DNA of 39,292 nt from Collimonas silvisoli (lineage in GTDB: Bacteria; Pseudomonadota; Gammaproteobacteria; Burkholderiales; Burkholderiaceae_D): NCBI RefSeq assembly GCF_018305005.1, contig NZ_JAGQEG010000052.1, positions 1 to 39,292 of the forward strand. Reading direction: 5' to 3'. The notes beneath the pieces were generated by a model. The model was not told the origin of the DNA. It did no database searches and worked only from the letters and a program-made list of their open reading frames with translations. A program made the translations under genes and the position numbers. Each line of letters starts with the position of its first letter. The first letter of the stretch is position 1. Below, one piece after another: positions 37,769 to 39,292 of the stretch.

Positions 37769-38365
37769 TTAATAATCCAGTCCCCAGTCAACCGTGATTT
37801 TCTTTGCTTGCTGATCCACCGTCTTGACGAACTGCTCAACAAACGGGATCAATAATTCTGGTGCAGCCTTGTCCTTACTCTGATCTGCGACTGCCGGCAC
37901 TGTGATCCGAAGAATCGGATGCGCGCCGTTGTCCATCAAATCAGCGACCACGCCCAGATGCTCGCCTTGCAGATTTTCAACCACCAGGCCGATCAGATCG
38001 ACCCAATAGAATTCATCATCCGCAAGCGCCGGGAAATGGCTGCGTGGAATATGCACCACACTACCCTTCATGGCTTCGGCTGCATCGCGCCCTGCCACAC
38101 CCATCAGGCGCGCCACAATGTCGCCACTGTGATTCTTTGCCTGCATCATTTCGACATCGCGCAATTCCGGCGAATTCTGCCGGCCTAACCACCATGTCTT
38201 GGCGTGCAACAATGCATCTGCATCCGCTGAATACGGTTTGATCCGCACCCAGCCATTAATACCGTAAGCGCCAGTAATGTAACCGACCACCACCAAATCC
38301 GAAGGTAATGCAACTCCAGCTTGTGCTGTGGCCGACAAATTTACTGACGCGTTCAACGGTTTCAA
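37769..38365 (-). CDS. rimM: Ribosome maturation factor RimM
   Basis: Assembly factor that binds ribosomal protein S19 and helps mature the 30S head. 198 aa. The N-terminal RimM barrel has [22 protein letters not shown] and the PRC-barrel half has [21 protein letters not shown] and the closing [14 protein letters not shown], with [11 protein letters not shown] at the end. No ATG is available in the N-terminal part: an in-frame TAA lies just upstream, and the earliest start is TTG 38365, nine bases after the rpsP stop. A later TTG or GTG around residue 22 is possible, so the exact start is uncertain. It is second gene of the operon. Confidence 0.94.
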   Translation of the reverse strand: MKPLNASVNLSATAQAGVALPSDLVVVGYITGAYGINGWVRIKPYSADADALLHAKTWWLGRQNSPELRDVEMMQAKNHSGDIVARLMGVAGRDAAEAMKGSVVHIPRSHFPALADDEFYWVDLIGLVVENLQGEHLGVVADLMDNGAHPILRITVPAVADQSKDKAAPELLIPFVEQFVKTVDQQAKKITVDWGLDY

Positions 38366-38374
38366 ACTGCCGAA

Positions 38375-38626
38375 TTAAGCAGCTTTTTTGGCAGCATCAG
38401 CAACCAGACGTGCAACGGTCGGCGACAATTGCGCGCCAACACCTTGCCAATGCGTCAGGCGATCCTGAGCAATACGGAAAGTCTCTTCAGCACCGGACGC
38501 TACCGGATTGTAAAAACCGATACGCTCGATGAAGCGACCGTCACGGCGATTGCGCGAATCAGTAGCTACGATGTTGTAAAAAGGACGCTTCTTTGCGCCA
38601 CCACGGGATAAACGAATAACGACCAT
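38375..38626 (-). CDS. rpsP: 30S ribosomal protein S16
   Basis: Small-subunit protein needed for 30S assembly. 83 aa from ATG 38626, the family's usual size. [37 protein letters not shown] and [15 protein letters not shown] are typical. The open frame extends upstream of this ATG without homology; GGAA precedes the chosen ATG at about eight bases. It is first gene of rpsP-rimM-trmD-rplS, with a strong candidate promoter 41-70 bp upstream. Confidence 0.97.
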   Translation of the reverse strand: MVVIRLSRGGAKKRPFYNIVATDSRNRRDGRFIERIGFYNPVASGAEETFRIAQDRLTHWQGVGAQLSPTVARLVADAAKKAA

Positions 38627-38666
38627 AATGTTTCCAAAAAGTGTTCGAACACGGAAAAAGCCGCAA

Positions 38667-38696
38667 ATTATAACGCAAAGTGAGTCGCCCCCGCAA
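38667..38696 (-). promoter_or_regulatory. Candidate sigma-70 promoter of the rpsP operon
   Basis: On the minus strand a perfect TATAAT (38672-38667) is preceded, after 18 bases, by TTGCGG (38696-38691). It lies 40 bp upstream of the rpsP start, a normal leader length. The -35 hexamer matches at four of six positions. The remaining part of the gap 38697-38984 shows nothing further that I can name, apart from the presumed promoter of the TM2-domain gene. Confidence 0.7.
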
Positions 38697-38984
38697 CCAA
38701 AGCAGGCCATGGGTGTGGTTTCACTACGTCAAACAGGTATTTGCTGGGCTCTAAAAACGCTTTGCTGCCGTATCTACTCAAGCAGCAAGCGGGCCTGACT
38801 ATCAAGTGACATTCTATTGGGGCAGGCTGTACACTACGTCCTCAATCCGTTTCCCGAGACACTTGGTGTACTTCGGAAACATCAGTGGCGATAGCCAAGC
38901 TAGTATCTTAGCAATATTTCCAGTTGATGCAAGGATTGCCTGCTTTTTTGCATGTTCCAGACAATTCATCCACCCACCCCGCAA

Positions 38985-39292
38985 ATGACCCAATCCCACA
39001 AGAACAAGACACTCGCCACCTTCGTGGCTACCGTATTCGGCAGCATTGGCTTGCACCGCTTCTATCTCATGGGAATTAAAGACGTCTGGGGCTGGCTGCA
39101 TCTTGCCACCCTGCCAATTTCATTACTGGCTTACTTTCTTTGGAGACAAGATCAGCAAGTGGCGTTCCTGTTTGGACCGCTGATCATCTCGGGCCTGATT
39201 GCCTGCATCGAATCGCTGGTCATAGGATTAACCCCTGATGAAAAATGGGATGCCAAATACAACGCCGGTTCCGGCCGCCAATCCGATTCCGG
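38985..39292 (+). CDS. TM2-domain membrane protein (partial, runs off the right end)
   Basis: The first 102 codons of a plus-strand gene. The opening SHKNKTLATFVATVFGSIGLHRFYLMG is the TM2-domain signature (charged start, hydrophobic helix, GxHRFYLG-type turn), followed by two more hydrophobic stretches (LHLATLPISLLAYFLW and VAFLFGPLIISGLIACIESL) and a polar region (LTPDEKWDAKYN). TM2 proteins are small membrane proteins of unknown function. I chose ATG 38985; an in-frame ATG at 38952 would add 11 residues, and neither has a clear ribosome binding site. It is divergent from rpsP. Confidence 0.8.
   Translation, partial: MTQSHKNKTLATFVATVFGSIGLHRFYLMGIKDVWGWLHLATLPISLLAYFLWRQDQQVAFLFGPLIISGLIACIESLVIGLTPDEKWDAKYNAGSGRQSDS

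Noticed and set aside
1-39292. CRISPR arrays, tRNA or rRNA genes, prophage or complete insertion sequences
   Set aside because: The gene-free gaps were read for spaced direct repeats, cloverleaf-like segments and transposase motifs; none was found. Covariance searches could not be run.

Overview
The window looks like chromosomal DNA of a betaproteobacterium of the order Burkholderiales, most likely Oxalobacteraceae (Collimonas, Herbaspirillum or Janthinobacterium type). The basis is moderately GC-rich DNA, the ribosomal/tRNA operon rpsP-rimM-trmD-rplS followed by a CoA-pyrophosphatase, a CobD/CbiB-like membrane protein and a DUF3579 gene, and dispersed palindromic repeats of a kind common in that group. 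No database search was possible, so the genus is a guess from protein resemblance.

Layout. Bases 1-2924: a strong terminator, a YbjG/BcrC-type undecaprenyl-diphosphate phosphatase and a QseBC/PmrAB-type two-component pair, all on plus. Bases 2928-5366: a convergent CaiB/BaiF CoA-transferase, then two small exported proteins (a Tyr/Pro-rich protein and a glycine-zipper lipoprotein). Bases 5367-5930: a non-coding block built of nested inverted repeats. Bases 5931-18608: an envelope-stress and efflux locus. A leftward OmpR-type regulator and histidine kinase are divergent from a Spy/CpxP-like periplasmic chaperone, followed by mdtA-mdtB-mdtC and an OprM/NodT outer-membrane factor. This brings together the gene types that BaeSR/CpxAR control in enterobacteria.

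Bases 18609-19740 hold a palindromic repeat, a half-size EamA transporter and a solitary integron gene cassette: a VOC-fold protein gene with a well-formed attC site, inserted exactly at the stop codon of the EamA gene. No integrase gene is visible. This cassette is the most unusual object in the window.

Bases 19741-30719: a PabB-PabC fusion for p-aminobenzoate, an EmrB/QacA-type MFS exporter, the outer-membrane assembly pair tamA-tamB, and fumC. Bases 30793-36147: a CHASE-PAS-GGDEF-EAL cyclic-di-GMP protein, DUF3579, CobD/CbiB-like and Nudix genes. Bases 36148-38984: the rpsP operon with its terminator and a candidate promoter. A TM2-domain gene runs off the right end.

Taken together, much of the window concerns the cell envelope: lipid-carrier recycling, envelope sensing, periplasmic chaperoning, tripartite efflux and outer-membrane protein assembly. 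I saw no rRNA, tRNA, CRISPR array, prophage or complete insertion sequence. I did not find a wholly new multi-gene system.
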